Positions 54,853-64,000 of a stretch of DNA of 64,000 nt are shown here, in pieces. Position 1 is the first letter of the stretch. Each line of letters begins with the position of its first letter. Source of the stretch: Protopterus annectens (Eukaryota > Chordata > Ceratodontiformes > Protopteridae); assembly GCF_019279795.1 (NCBI RefSeq), contig NC_056747.1, positions 1,005,958,657 to 1,006,022,656 on the forward strand, in the 5' to 3' direction. The translations under genes and the position numbers were made by a program. The notes beneath the pieces were generated by a model. It did not search any database. It had not been told where the DNA came from and saw only the letters and a program-made list of their open reading frames with translations.

Positions 54853-56577
54853 ATGTCAGAAAAAGTGAATAACTGTATTTCTTGTGGGAAGCAGATACGC
54901 ATAGGGATTATCATACATTGTGTATACCTTGTTTAGGGCCTGAGCACGGCGTTGTTGGTTGCGCTCTTGTGCTAGATTTAACAAGCGCACTATTAAGAGG
55001 AGGCTTGATTGTGCTAGGTTAGTGTTTGGAAGCGTTGCAATTATACTATGCCGTCGGATGCTCCGGCGCCTGCTTCATCTAAGAAGCGCAAGGACAAAAC
55101 AGTGAAGTCTAGGGGTGAGGAACCGGCAGTCCCGGACGTCGGTCCTTTAGAAGGCTCAGGGGAGCCAGAGGTTTTGCCAGGAGTCTCTATGGAGTCTCAG
55201 GCAGATACTTTACTGTTACAGGATGTGCCCTCTCAGGAGGTAGGCCAGGCTGAGGGGCTTCTCAGGTAACTGTTCTTCCCTCTCTTCCCAAGGTAGTTAG
55301 GGCCTCTCCTTCTGTTGCCAAAGCTTCTTTTAGAGGAAGGCCAAGTTCAGCTTCTGTAGGGGCTTCTCCTAGCATTTCGGGCTCTGTGCCTAAGAAACAT
55401 ATGCTTAAAATGGCAGAAGATTTGATTACTCTGATTAGAGGTTCTATGCCCCCACCTGATAAGAGGCCTAGGGTGGAACAGGAGTTTGATAGTTTTGAAC
55501 AGTGTTCACAGGCTTCAGAGTCTTCTGTGGAAGACTTGCAAGAGTTTCCTACTTATTCTGATTCTGATGTGGATGATTCCACTCCTTCAGCTTCTCCTCC
55601 TGAGGATTTTTCATTTTCAGAGACTCTTCACTCCATGAGGGAGCACTTTAAATGGGAAGGCCAAGATTACTCTGACTCCAGAAAAGGCTTAGGGAATTCT
55701 TGTTTTGCCCCAGCATAGGCCCTTAGCTATTCCTCCTGTGTTGAATGTGGTGGAGGATGTTTTGCAGAGGCTTCTCTGAACCCTGATTCCTTGCCTCCTG
55801 CTCCTGTTAAGCCTGATAGGTATTATAGGGTGCCCGAAGCTCATAAGTATTTGTTTAAGAGTCCCAGGGCGGACCCTGAAACTGTTTCTCAGGGGCCTAA
55901 AGGTGTTAAAGCTTCTGTGGTTAAAAATCCTGTACCCTCTGATAAAGAGGCAAGGGCTTTGGATAGGTGGGGTAAGAAAGTATATACTTCTTCCACTCTA
56001 GCCATGACGGCGTTGAATTGTCAATTTCATATGCTGAAATATCAGAATTATCTCCTTTCACAATTGAAATCTAAGGTGGATGCTTTGGCGGAAGGTATTG
56101 AGTGTAAAGAATTGCTGGATTTGGTTCATGTGTCTGAACAAGTGGGTAAGCATTCTTTGCAGTGTGGTTTTGATGCTGTTCAGGCCTCCTCGAGGGTGGC
56201 TGCTACTAGTTCTGTTCTTCAGACATGCATGGTTGAAGGATCAGAATTTAGCTGAGCATGTTAAGACCAGGATTTTGGATGCTCCTTTACAGTCTGATGT
56301 GTTGTTTGGACCGCCTGTGGAAGCAGTTTTAAAGAAAATGGAGGACAAAGCTAAGTCTATGCAGACTGTTAAAGATTTTTGCAGGTGCAGCCTCCAGTTT
56401 AGTAGAAATTGGCCTGCTAAGGGGTGGACATATCCTGCTTATGGTTCCCAGTCTAGGGGTAGGTCTAGGCGTGGTAGGGGCAGGGCTCAAGGTTCGTTTA
56501 GGCCTAGATCAGACAGTTCACCTGCTCAGACTTCTGGTGAGGGCAGGGGTCAGTCCTTTCGTAAGCAGAACCAATGA
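54853..56577 (+). pseudogene. C2 gag
   Basis: MSEKVNNCISCGKQI, then a 2-base loss. Zinc-like block damaged. Clean blocks: KKHMLKMAEDLITLIRGS, PTYSDSDVDDSTPSASPPED, RYYRVPEAHKYLFKSPRADP and DRWGKKVYTSSTLAMTALN. The tail is Arg/Gly-rich (SRGRSRRGRGRAQGSFRPR), ending RKQNQ at 56577. Frameshifts near 54890, 55025, 55265, 55690, 56220 and 56380. Confidence 0.85.
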
Positions 56578-58480
56578 CCTGCCTTTTCAGCTGCCAGTGG
56601 ACTCTCGTCTGGCAGCTCCTTTGGGAGGAAGATTGTCTCTTTTCAAAGAAAATTGGGATTTAATCACTCAAGACAGATGGGTGCTGGATATCATTCATCA
56701 CGGTACAGATTTTATTTCCACACAATGCCCCTTTCAAAGGCATGCCAGATGTTCCTCCTCCACAAAGAAAAGAGGCTCACAAGCAAGTTTCTCAGTTACT
56801 CCAGATAGGGGCTATTCAGCCAGTCCCTGTGTCAGAAAGGGGCTTGGATTTTATTCTCGCCTGTTCCTAGTACCAAAGAAGGGGAACACGTGGAGACCAA
56901 TTTTGGATTTATCTATCCTCAACACTTATCTGGACATTCCCAAGTTCAAGATCTTGTCGTTACAGCAACTGTTACCTCTGCTGGGCAAGGATCACTGGAT
57001 GGTAACTTTGGATCTCAAGGAAGCTTACCTTCATGTGCCCATAAGGCTAAGTTGCAGAAAGTATTTGCGGTTTCGAACTGGAGATTTTCATTATCAGTTC
57101 TCTGCATTGCCCTTTGGCTTATCTACTGCGCCCAGAGTATTCACAAAGGTTCTGGCTCCAGTGATAGCTTACTTCAGGCTTCAAGGCATTCAAATTTATC
57201 CTTACTTGGGCGACCGCCTGATTCTGGCTCAAGAAAAGGAACACCTTCTACAGCATCTCGAATATGTCATAGCACTGCTAACATGCCTAGGGTATTCTGT
57301 GAACGAAATAAACTCCAGTCTAGTACCCTCTCAAGACATGTGCTTTCTGGGTGTGAGACTGAATACAGCAGCCCAGATGGCCTTTTTAACCCCGGACAAA
57401 CAAAAGAGTCTGTCACTTTACTTCCATCAACTATCTCATCAGTCCGTGCTGACTGCAAGGACAGTCCTTCAAGCATTAGGGTTCATGGCATCTTGTATTC
57501 TGGTGCTTCCCAATGCCAAACTGCATATGAGGAAGCTGCAATGGTATCTCAAAATGTATGGACACAGCACTGCCAAGATTTGGACACTGTCATTCAAATA
57601 ATACCTTGCCTTCAAAAGGAATTCTTGTGGTGGGCTCAGGAATGTCACCTAAACAAGGGACTCTCTGTGACCCGGCCAGAGGCGAGTCAGATTTTAACGA
57701 CAGATGCCTCGGACACTGCTTGGGAGCTCATCTAAATGGAAAGTGGATACAAGACAAGTGGCCTGCCAGACTACAGCATCTACATATCAACATGAAGGAG
57801 ATGTTGGCAGTCCAGTTTGCATTGATGGCGTTCAAGGAGTTACTTCTTCCAGGACAGGTGTTGATTCTGACAGACAACACAACTGTCATGTGGTACATCA
57901 ACAAGCAAGGGGAACACATTCTTATCCTCTATGCAGGCAAGCAATGATTTTATGGGAGACTGCGTTAAGCCTGCAACTGACTCTTCAGGCAAGGTTTCTG
58001 CCAGGAGCACAGAACTCCCTAGCAGATGTATTAAGCAGACAACTCATGGATCCCCACAGTGGAAACTGGATCTTCATGTATTTCAGACATTGACAGTGTC
58101 ATGGGGAACTCCAGACATAGATCTGTTAAGCTTCTCCACTAAACCACCAGCTGCCAAAGTATTGCACAAAGGGGTTTCATCACACAGCTTGGAAAGTGGA
58201 TGCTCTGTCTTTCAGTTGGAAAAACCTTCATGTCTATGCCTTTCCACCTCTACCTCTTCTTCCAAAGGTATTACTAAAGGTCAGACAGGACAGGCCAAGG
58301 ATGATTTTGATAGCTCCAGATTGGCCTCGGCAACACTGGTACCCACTTCTAAGGAGTCTTGTAAAGAAGCCTCCATGGCCTTTACCTCTGATTCCTCATC
58401 TGTTATCTCAGAAGGTCGGTCATCTGCTCAATGTCAAGCTTCAATCTCTTCATCTCACGGCTTGGCATATTCTGTGTTGA
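56560..58480 (+). pseudogene. C2 reverse transcriptase / RNase H with YLGD motif
   Basis: RT 56560-57601: TNDLPFQLPVDSRLAAPLGG, WRPILDLSILNTYLDIPK, motif A VTLDLKEAYLHVPI, LPFGLSTAPRVFTKVL. Motif C reads IYPYLGDRLILAQ: the first catalytic Asp of YLDD is Gly, as also in C1. Two frame changes lie in the N-terminal palm (near 56700 and 56750). Beyond 57560 RNase H continues in other frames (LTTDASDTAWELI, HINMKEMLAVQFALMAFKE, LTDNTTVMWYINKQG). The tail VDALSFSWKNLHVYAFPPL to LHLTAWHILC has its stop at 58478-58480. Confidence 0.88.
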
Positions 58481-58483
58481 AGC

Positions 58484-59516
58484 ATGGTAGGTCTCAGCTT
58501 CCTCAACAAGTTTTAAATGTGATTATGGAAGCTAGAAGGCCTAGTACTAGGAGAGTGTCACAGAAAAATGGAAGAGATTTTTATTTTGGAGTACAGCAAA
58601 GAATTTGGAGATTTCAGAGCCTAATTTGAGTGTGGCTCTTCAATATCTTACTGAATTATTGGACAAAGGTTTGTCTTTCTCTTCCATAAAGATTCATGCT
58701 GCAGCAATTTCAGCTCACTATGATTGTGACCCACCTTTGTTTTCATCCTTTGTTCAAGCAGTTTCTTAGAGGGGCAAAGAATATAAGACCCCACGTAGAG
58801 CTCCTACTCCTGCTTGGGATCTCAATTTTGTGTTGGAAAAACTTACTCTACAACCTTTTGAGCCTGCAGCTACTGCTGAATTGAAATATTTGTCATGGAA
58901 GACTGCTTTTCTGTTGGCTATTACTTCTGCAAGAAGGGTGTCTGAGTTGCAGGCCCTTATGGCAGTAGAGCCCTTCTTGATTTTCCATAAGGACAGGGTA
59001 TCATTACGTACTAATCCTTCCTTTATGCCTAAGGTGGTTTCTAGTGTGGCTTTAAACCAAACTATTCATTTGCCTACGTTTTTTGCAGATCCTCAAAATG
59101 AAGGGGAAAAGATTTTACACACTTTAGATGTACACAGGCAATTGCGTTATTATTTGAGCAGGACTAAAGATTTTAGGCAGTCTCAGCAGTTACTTGTTTC
59201 TTTTGCTTTAAGTTCACAGGGCAAGCCTGTGTCAAAACAAACTATTTCTAGGTGGATTGGCTTTTGCATTGCATTTTGTTATTCCCATCATGGCAAAGAG
59301 GTTCCAGCTGGGATTAGGCCTCATTCCACTAGGGCTACTGCCACTTCAACAGCATTTCTAAGGGGGGTGGCAACTAAGGATATTCTGGAGGCAGCTACTT
59401 GGAGTTCAGTGCATACTTTCTCTAGGCATTATCACCTGCCTATATACTCTAAGACTAGAGCTGGTTTTGCCACAGCTGTTTTACAAGGCATGTTGTCAGC
59501 TCCTGCTACTTTATAA
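58484..59516 (+). pseudogene. C2 tyrosine recombinase
   Basis: SQLPQQVLNVIMEARRPSTR, then a frameshift (RVSQKNGRDF for SYSEKWKRF), a second near 58740 and a third near 58790. From 58830 to 59516 one clean frame of 228 residues holds SARRVSELQALMAVE (first Arg), HSTRATATSTAFLRGV, EAATWSSVHTF and SRHYHLPIYS (Tyr): a complete catalytic domain. Closest to C1 (one residue different in the last 100). Confidence 0.9.
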
Positions 59517-59549
59517 TTTGCCAGCCTCCTTACCTCTGCTTTGGGATTC

Positions 59550-59648
59550 TACCCAATTGTCAGGACTGCAGCAAGGGAAGGCGAAGAACATAGTACAGTT
59601 TTGTACCTACCATAAATGTAGATGTTCGAGGATTCCCTTGCTGCAGTC
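59550..59648 (+). repeat. C2 ICR
   Basis: Left-end complement to 59591, right-end complement from 59592, no spacer. Confidence 0.9.
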
Positions 59649-59800
59649 CAATACCCTCCCTCCTTCCCTCTGTGTTTCAGGGTGGTTGTGTAGGTGAGTT
59701 TACATGCTTATATTTTTGTATATATTCCTGTATATATTGTACATGTTTTTTGGTGCAGGTTGTTTTTGGGACTTGTCTTTTTGGGTCTTCTGACATCTGG

Positions 59801-60001
59801 GGCAAGAAAAGACTGAGGAAATGACGTCGGTCATGCGCATTAGTACCCTGACGTACTGACGTCAGTCTAAGGCGCCATGACCGACGTCAGCCTTATACTC
59901 TGGTATTCGGGCCGACTGGGACGCGGACTATACCCAATTGTCAGGACTGCAGCAAGGGAATCCTCGAACATCTACATTTATGGTAGGTACAAAACTGTAC
60001 T
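59801..60001 (+). repeat. C2 right inverted terminal repeat plus extension
   Basis: CRE-like sites are mirrored here (ATGACGTCGG, TGACGTCAG). 30-bp extension to 60001. Confidence 0.9.
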
Positions 60002-61082
60002 TTATGATTCATCCGACCAGGGGTCCATTTCCTCAGATTCATCCTCAGACCTGGGATATCCTTTACCCCCTTATGAAGATTCTGATGCTGAGGAATCTAT
60101 TCCATCAGCCTCTCCACCGGAGGATTACTCCTTTTGGGGAAACCTTACATACCATGAGGGAGCATTTCCATTGGGAAGGCCAGGATTATTCAGAATCCAA
60201 GAAAAGGCTCAGAGACTTCCTATTATTACCTCAACACAGACCCCTGGCTATTCCGCCAGTGCTAGATATTGTGGATGATGTGTACACTGAAAACCATGTT
60301 TAAATCCTGATTCCTTACCTCCAGCTCCACTTAAACCAGGCAGATATTACAGAGTGCCTGACTCACACAAATTTCTGTATAAAAGCCCTGTTGCTGATCC
60401 TGAAACTATTTCCTCATCAGCAAAGAACCCAGTTCCCTCTGACAGAGATTCCAGAGCACTAGACAGATGGGGAAAGAAAGTATATAAGTGTGCAACCTTA
60501 GCAATGAGAGCCTTAAATTGCCAGTTTCACATGCTAAAATATCAGCAATTTTTGATGTCTTAGTTGAAAGAAAAAATGCTTCCAGATACAGATCTCCCTA
60601 ATTTTAAAGAAATGCAGGATTTATTGCATGCTGCTGAACAAGTGGGAAAGCATACTTTGCAATGTGGTTTTGATTCTTTAGAGGCCTCATGCAGAGCAGC
60701 AGTTACAGGCTCTGTCATTAGAATACATGCATGGTTAAAAGAACATGCGTTACCAGATCATGTTAAAGTTAAATTACTGGATGCACCTTTACAGCAGAAT
60801 GTTTTATTTGGAGTTGAGGCAGAAGAGGTCTTAAAGAAAATGGAGGATAAGGCAAAATCTATGCAAACAGTGAAGGATTTCTTACAGGTTCAGCCTCCTC
60901 GATTTAGTAGAAACTGGCCAACAAAGAATTGGTCCTTTCCAGTTAATGACAGACCTCAAAGGGGCAGGTACAGACGGCCAAGAGGTAGAGGTCAGCCACA
61001 AGGTCCTTACAGGCCTCGACAATGGGGTGCATCAGGCCAGAAAGAAGGGAAGACAGGCACCAACCATATAAAAAACAGCCCC
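60002..61082 (+). pseudogene. A6 gag, remainder
   Basis: DSSDQGSISSDSSSDLGYPL, PPYEDSDAEESIPSASPPED, then an extra G (TTTTGGGG) shifts the frame. Stop near 60300, deletion of QGPKGVKA near 60413, stop at 60561-60563. From 60564 (MKEKMLPDTDLPNFKEMQDL) the frame is open through IRIHAWLKEHALPDHVK and the Arg/Gly-rich tail. Instead of ending at QSQ it runs into the RT frame because of a 1-base change near 61060. Confidence 0.85.
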
Positions 61083-62230
61083 AAAGACTTCCCACTCCAG
61101 CTGCCAAACAACTCACTCTTGGCAGCCCCTTTGGGAGGAAAACTGGCACGTTTTTACCACTGTTGGGATATGATCACCCAAGACAAATGGGTTCTCGATA
61201 TCATTTCAAAAGGTTACAGGTTCCACTTTCACACTCTGCCAAGATTAAAAGGAATGCCAAATCTGCCACTAAATCAATGGGCAGAGGCCCAAAAACAGAT
61301 TAAAAACAGACAAAACTGCAGAAGATACCTCAGGTTCTTAGCTGGTCCAATGCACTATCAATTCTCTGCACTGCCCTTTGGATTATCTACTGCGCCCAGG
61401 GTCTTCACAAAGTGCCTGGCACCAGTAATTGCATTTTGCAGACAGAAAGGAATTCAAATTTACCCATACCTGGACGAATGCCTGATTCAAGCAGAGAGCA
61501 AGGACATTCTTCTACAGCATCTGGCGTTTGTAAAAAAGTTAAGTTGCCTGGGGTACACAGTAAACGAAAAGAAATCAAAACTAGTGCCCTCACAAGAGAT
61601 AATATTCCTGGGTGCCAGCTTGAACACAACGGCTCAGATGGCTTTTCTCACACCAGACAAGCAAGGACAACTGACACAATACTTTCAATTAGTGGCAACA
61701 AAGACCCTACTCCCTGCAAGAAACATTCTGCAGGCCTTGGGCTTCATGGCATCTTGCATACTACTAATTCCATATGCCAGACTGCATATGAGGAAACTAC
61801 AATGGTACCTAAAGAATGTATGGTCTCAACACTGTCAACGTTTGGAAGCAGTTATACCTCTAATTCCTTGCCTTCAACAGGAGTTTCGATGGTGGGCTCA
61901 AGCTTGTCACCTCAACAAGGGACAACCTTTCACTCAACCCACAGCTAGGCAAACACTGACAACAGATGCATGGGATTACGCCTGGGGAGCACACATGGTG
62001 GGAAAATGTATTCAGGGCAAGTGGAACGCAGGACAAAGGCATCTGCACATCAATCAAAAAGAGATGCTAGCTGTACAAAATGCCCTTAAAGCTTTCAATG
62101 ACCTGTTGCATCCAGGACAACTACTACTAAAGACAGACAGCACCACAGTTATGTGGTACATAAACAAGCAAGGGGGCACTCACTCCTACCCCCTCTGCAG
62201 ACAAGCCATGACATTGTGGAACACAGCTAT
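61080..62230 (+). pseudogene. A6 reverse transcriptase / RNase H with motif A deleted
   Basis: SPKDFPLQLPNNSLLAAPLG continues to WAEAQKQ. Then about 250 bp are missing in frame and the sequence resumes at RQNCRRYLRFLAGPMHYQFS. Motif A (TLDLKEAYLHVP) and the WRPILDLS block are lost. Motif C reads IYPYLDECLIQAES: the second Asp is Glu. RNase H is complete to LWNTA. The frame stays open to 62408, beyond the junction with A7. Confidence 0.88.
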
Positions 62231-62254
62231 AAACTCCCTCCCTGATGTCAGTGC

Positions 62255-62298
62255 GACAGGAGTATATAAGATGCAGCCAATGCCATTTTCTTCAGCCT
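62255..62298 (+). promoter_or_regulatory. A7 promoter: TATA box and initiator
   Basis: TATATAA 62263-62269, TTCAGCCT initiator with A at 62294 (31 nt). The core promoter survived the truncation of the repeat. Confidence 0.6.
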
Positions 62299-62441
62299 TT
62301 CTTGCCGCGCGGTGCCCGAAGCAGAAGCAGTTCGCAAGTGCCGGTCGGCCAACTCCTGAGATTTTCATTCCGAATCCAGAACCGAAGTCTTCTGAAAAAG
62401 CTAAGTAGCCCATTGGGGAAACCTTTTCTTGAATCAGACCG

Positions 62442-64000
62442 ATGTCAGTAAAAGTTAATAACTGTATTTCTTGTGGGAAGCAAATACCTCATAAGGATTT
62501 CCACTCCTATTGTATTCCATGCCTAGGCCCTGACAACAACGTCACTGGTTATCGGTTTTGTGCTAAGTTTAACAAGCGCACTATTAAACGTCGGTTTGAT
62601 TTTGCCTGACATTATTTTGGTAGAAAATTCAATTACACCATGCCATCGGAAATTCCGACTACCGCAATGCATAAAAAGCGCAAAGACAAGGACAGGCATC
62701 CGAGGCCCAAAACAGACGATGAGGCCTCTTCTAGGCCTGTCGCTGGTTCTCCGGTTTTCAGCGAGGCGCTTACGCAGCCCCTGACGACCGCTTCCACAGA
62801 ACCACAGACCGCCTCAGACTCCCATGTGGAGCTGGCTGGGCCTTCGGACGCACTAGGCCTTCAGCTTACTGATCCTAAACCTACAGAGGAAATCGAAGTA
62901 GCTGAGCAATCCACAGCCACAGAGGCTGTTTGCAGACCTACCCAGTTAACTATTAAACCCTCTGTTAAGTCTAAGCCCCCCTTAAAAGCAAAGAAACAGA
63001 CACAACTCTCTCCAGGACTGGCTTCCATGCCTAAGAAACAAATGCTAAAAATGGCCGAGGACCTAATCACCCTGATTAGGGGGTCCCATCCCCCTCCTAA
63101 TAAAAGGCCCAGGCAGGATGCAGACTATGAATCTTCTGACCCAGGTATCCATTTCCTCTGACTCTTCCTCGGACCTAGGATATTCTTTACCCCCTTATGA
63201 GGATTCTGATGCTGAGGAATCAATTCCATCAGCCTCTTCGCCTGAGGATTACTCCTTTGGGGAGACCTTACATACCATGAGAGAGCACTTCCATTGGGAA
63301 GGCCAGGATTACTCAGAATCCAAGAAAAGACTCAGAGACTTCCTTTTATTGCCCCAACACAGACCCCTTACTGTCCCGCCAGTTTTAGACATTGTGGATG
63401 ATGTGTACACTGAATCCAGTGTGAACCCTGACTCCTTACCCCCAGCCCCAGTTAAACCTGATAGATATTAGAGTCTCTGACTCTCACAAATTTCCGTACA
63501 AAAGCCCTGTTGCTGACCCTGAAACTGTTTCTCAGGGACCCAAAGGGATTAAGGCCTCATCAGCAAAAAACCCAGTTCCCTCTGACAGAGATTCCAGACC
63601 ATTAGACAGATGGGGAAAGAAGGTATATACGTCTGCAACTTTAGCAATGAGAGCCTTGAATTGCCAGTTTCACATGCTAAAATATCAGCAATATTTGATG
63701 TCTCAGTTGAAACAAAAGATGCTTCCAGATTCAGATGCTCCTAACTTAAAAGAAATGCAGGATTTATTGCATGCAGCTGAACAAGTGGGAAAACATATTT
63801 TGCAATGTGGGTTTGATTCCTTAGAGGCCTCCTGTAGAGCAGCAGTTACAGGCTCTGTCATTAGAAGGCATGCTTGGTTAAAAGAACATACGTTACCAGA
63901 TCATGTTAAGGTCAAATTATTGGATGCACCTTTGCAGCGGAATGTGCTGTTTGGAGTTAAGGCAGAGGAGGTATGGAGGATAAGGCAAAATCTATGCAAA
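62442..64000 (+). pseudogene. A7 gag (runs off the window)
   Basis: MSVKVNNCISCGKQIPHKDF at 62442. A CGA-to-TGA stop at 62607-62609 (FDFA*HYFG). The frame then stays open to 63161, where an extra C shifts it. Clean PPYEDSDAEESIPSASSPED and LPQHRPLTVPPVLDIVDD blocks follow. A second break lies in RYYR at 63470, and a deletion at 63972 (EEV then MEDKAK). The C-terminus lies outside the window. The close sister is A6. Confidence 0.88.

Larger units (their letters stand above)
54541..60001 (+). mobile_element. DIRS C2: full-length 5.5-kb element of a third subfamily
   Basis: ATGTTCTTCGTC to GTACT, inserted in A6 gag at A^TT. Terminal repeats carry CCCTTGCTGCAGTCCTGACAATTGGG. The same subfamily as C1. 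The right part of YR is intact. Confidence 0.93.
60002..62230 (+). mobile_element. DIRS A6, second part, lacking its 3' end
   Basis: Gag, RT and RNase H resume after C2, but the copy stops in RNase H at about 62230 (GTGGAACACAGCT), where a truncated left repeat of A7 begins. YR, ICR and right repeat are gone. Confidence 0.9.
62231..64000 (+). mobile_element. DIRS A7, 5' part, left repeat truncated
   Basis: Starts with CTCCCTCCCTGATGTCAGTG, lacking about the first 115 bp of the left repeat. Leader and gag follow to the window edge. Confidence 0.88.

Noticed and set aside
1-64000. CRISPR array, tRNA, rRNA or bacterial operon
   Set aside because: No regularly spaced short direct repeats, no tRNA or rRNA motif seen; all content is eukaryotic retroelements.

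Overview
This is a eukaryotic, almost certainly vertebrate, repeat-rich segment. I find no host gene, tRNA, rRNA or CRISPR array. Nearly the whole window is nested retrotransposons. The best-preserved families are DIRS tyrosine-recombinase (YR) elements: gag, reverse transcriptase (RT)/RNase H (RH) and YR genes between inverted terminal repeats, with an internal complementary region (ICR). There are also two LINE types (CR1/L2-like and RTE/Rex3-like), a Penelope-like element (PLE) with a GIY-YIG domain, and a hAT-type MITE. Such DIRS richness is best known from large-genome amphibians, lungfish and some fish; I cannot name the species.

Layout. 1-745 is the 3' end of a DIRS copy (DIRS-0). 746-9161 is a CR1-like LINE interrupted by complete DIRS A1 (2533-8131). 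9162-11368 is the 3' half of DIRS A2. 11369-21247 is the 3' part of DIRS A3, interrupted by complete DIRS B (14219-19802). 21248-29630 is a decayed RTE/Rex3-like LINE on the minus strand, interrupted by the old divergent DIRS D (22469-28710). 29631-40861 is DIRS A4, interrupted by DIRS A5 (32895-38469), which carries the only uninterrupted gene I trust, a 351-residue YR. 40862-46250 is old sequence with a hAT MITE (41538-42101, 8-bp target duplication), a LINE 3' fragment, a 264-bp palindrome and a reversed DIRS left end (E). 46251-53020 is a PLE with two inverted 1.15-kb arms; its right arm carries a 2.2-kb deleted DIRS (C1, 50745-52980). 53541-62230 is DIRS A6, interrupted by DIRS C2 (54541-60001) and fused at about 62231 to the start of DIRS A7, which runs off the window.

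How the parts work together. In each DIRS copy the left inverted repeat carries a core promoter (a TATA box 31 nt before a CAGT/TAGT initiator). Gag, RT/RH and YR follow in overlapping frames. The ICR is the complement of the left end joined with no spacer to the complement of the right end. That rule predicts the termini (left ATGTTC or ATGTCC, right GTACT), and rejoining the flanks restores the interrupted host sequence with no target duplication, at G^TT or A^TT. The junctions therefore give the relative order of insertion directly.
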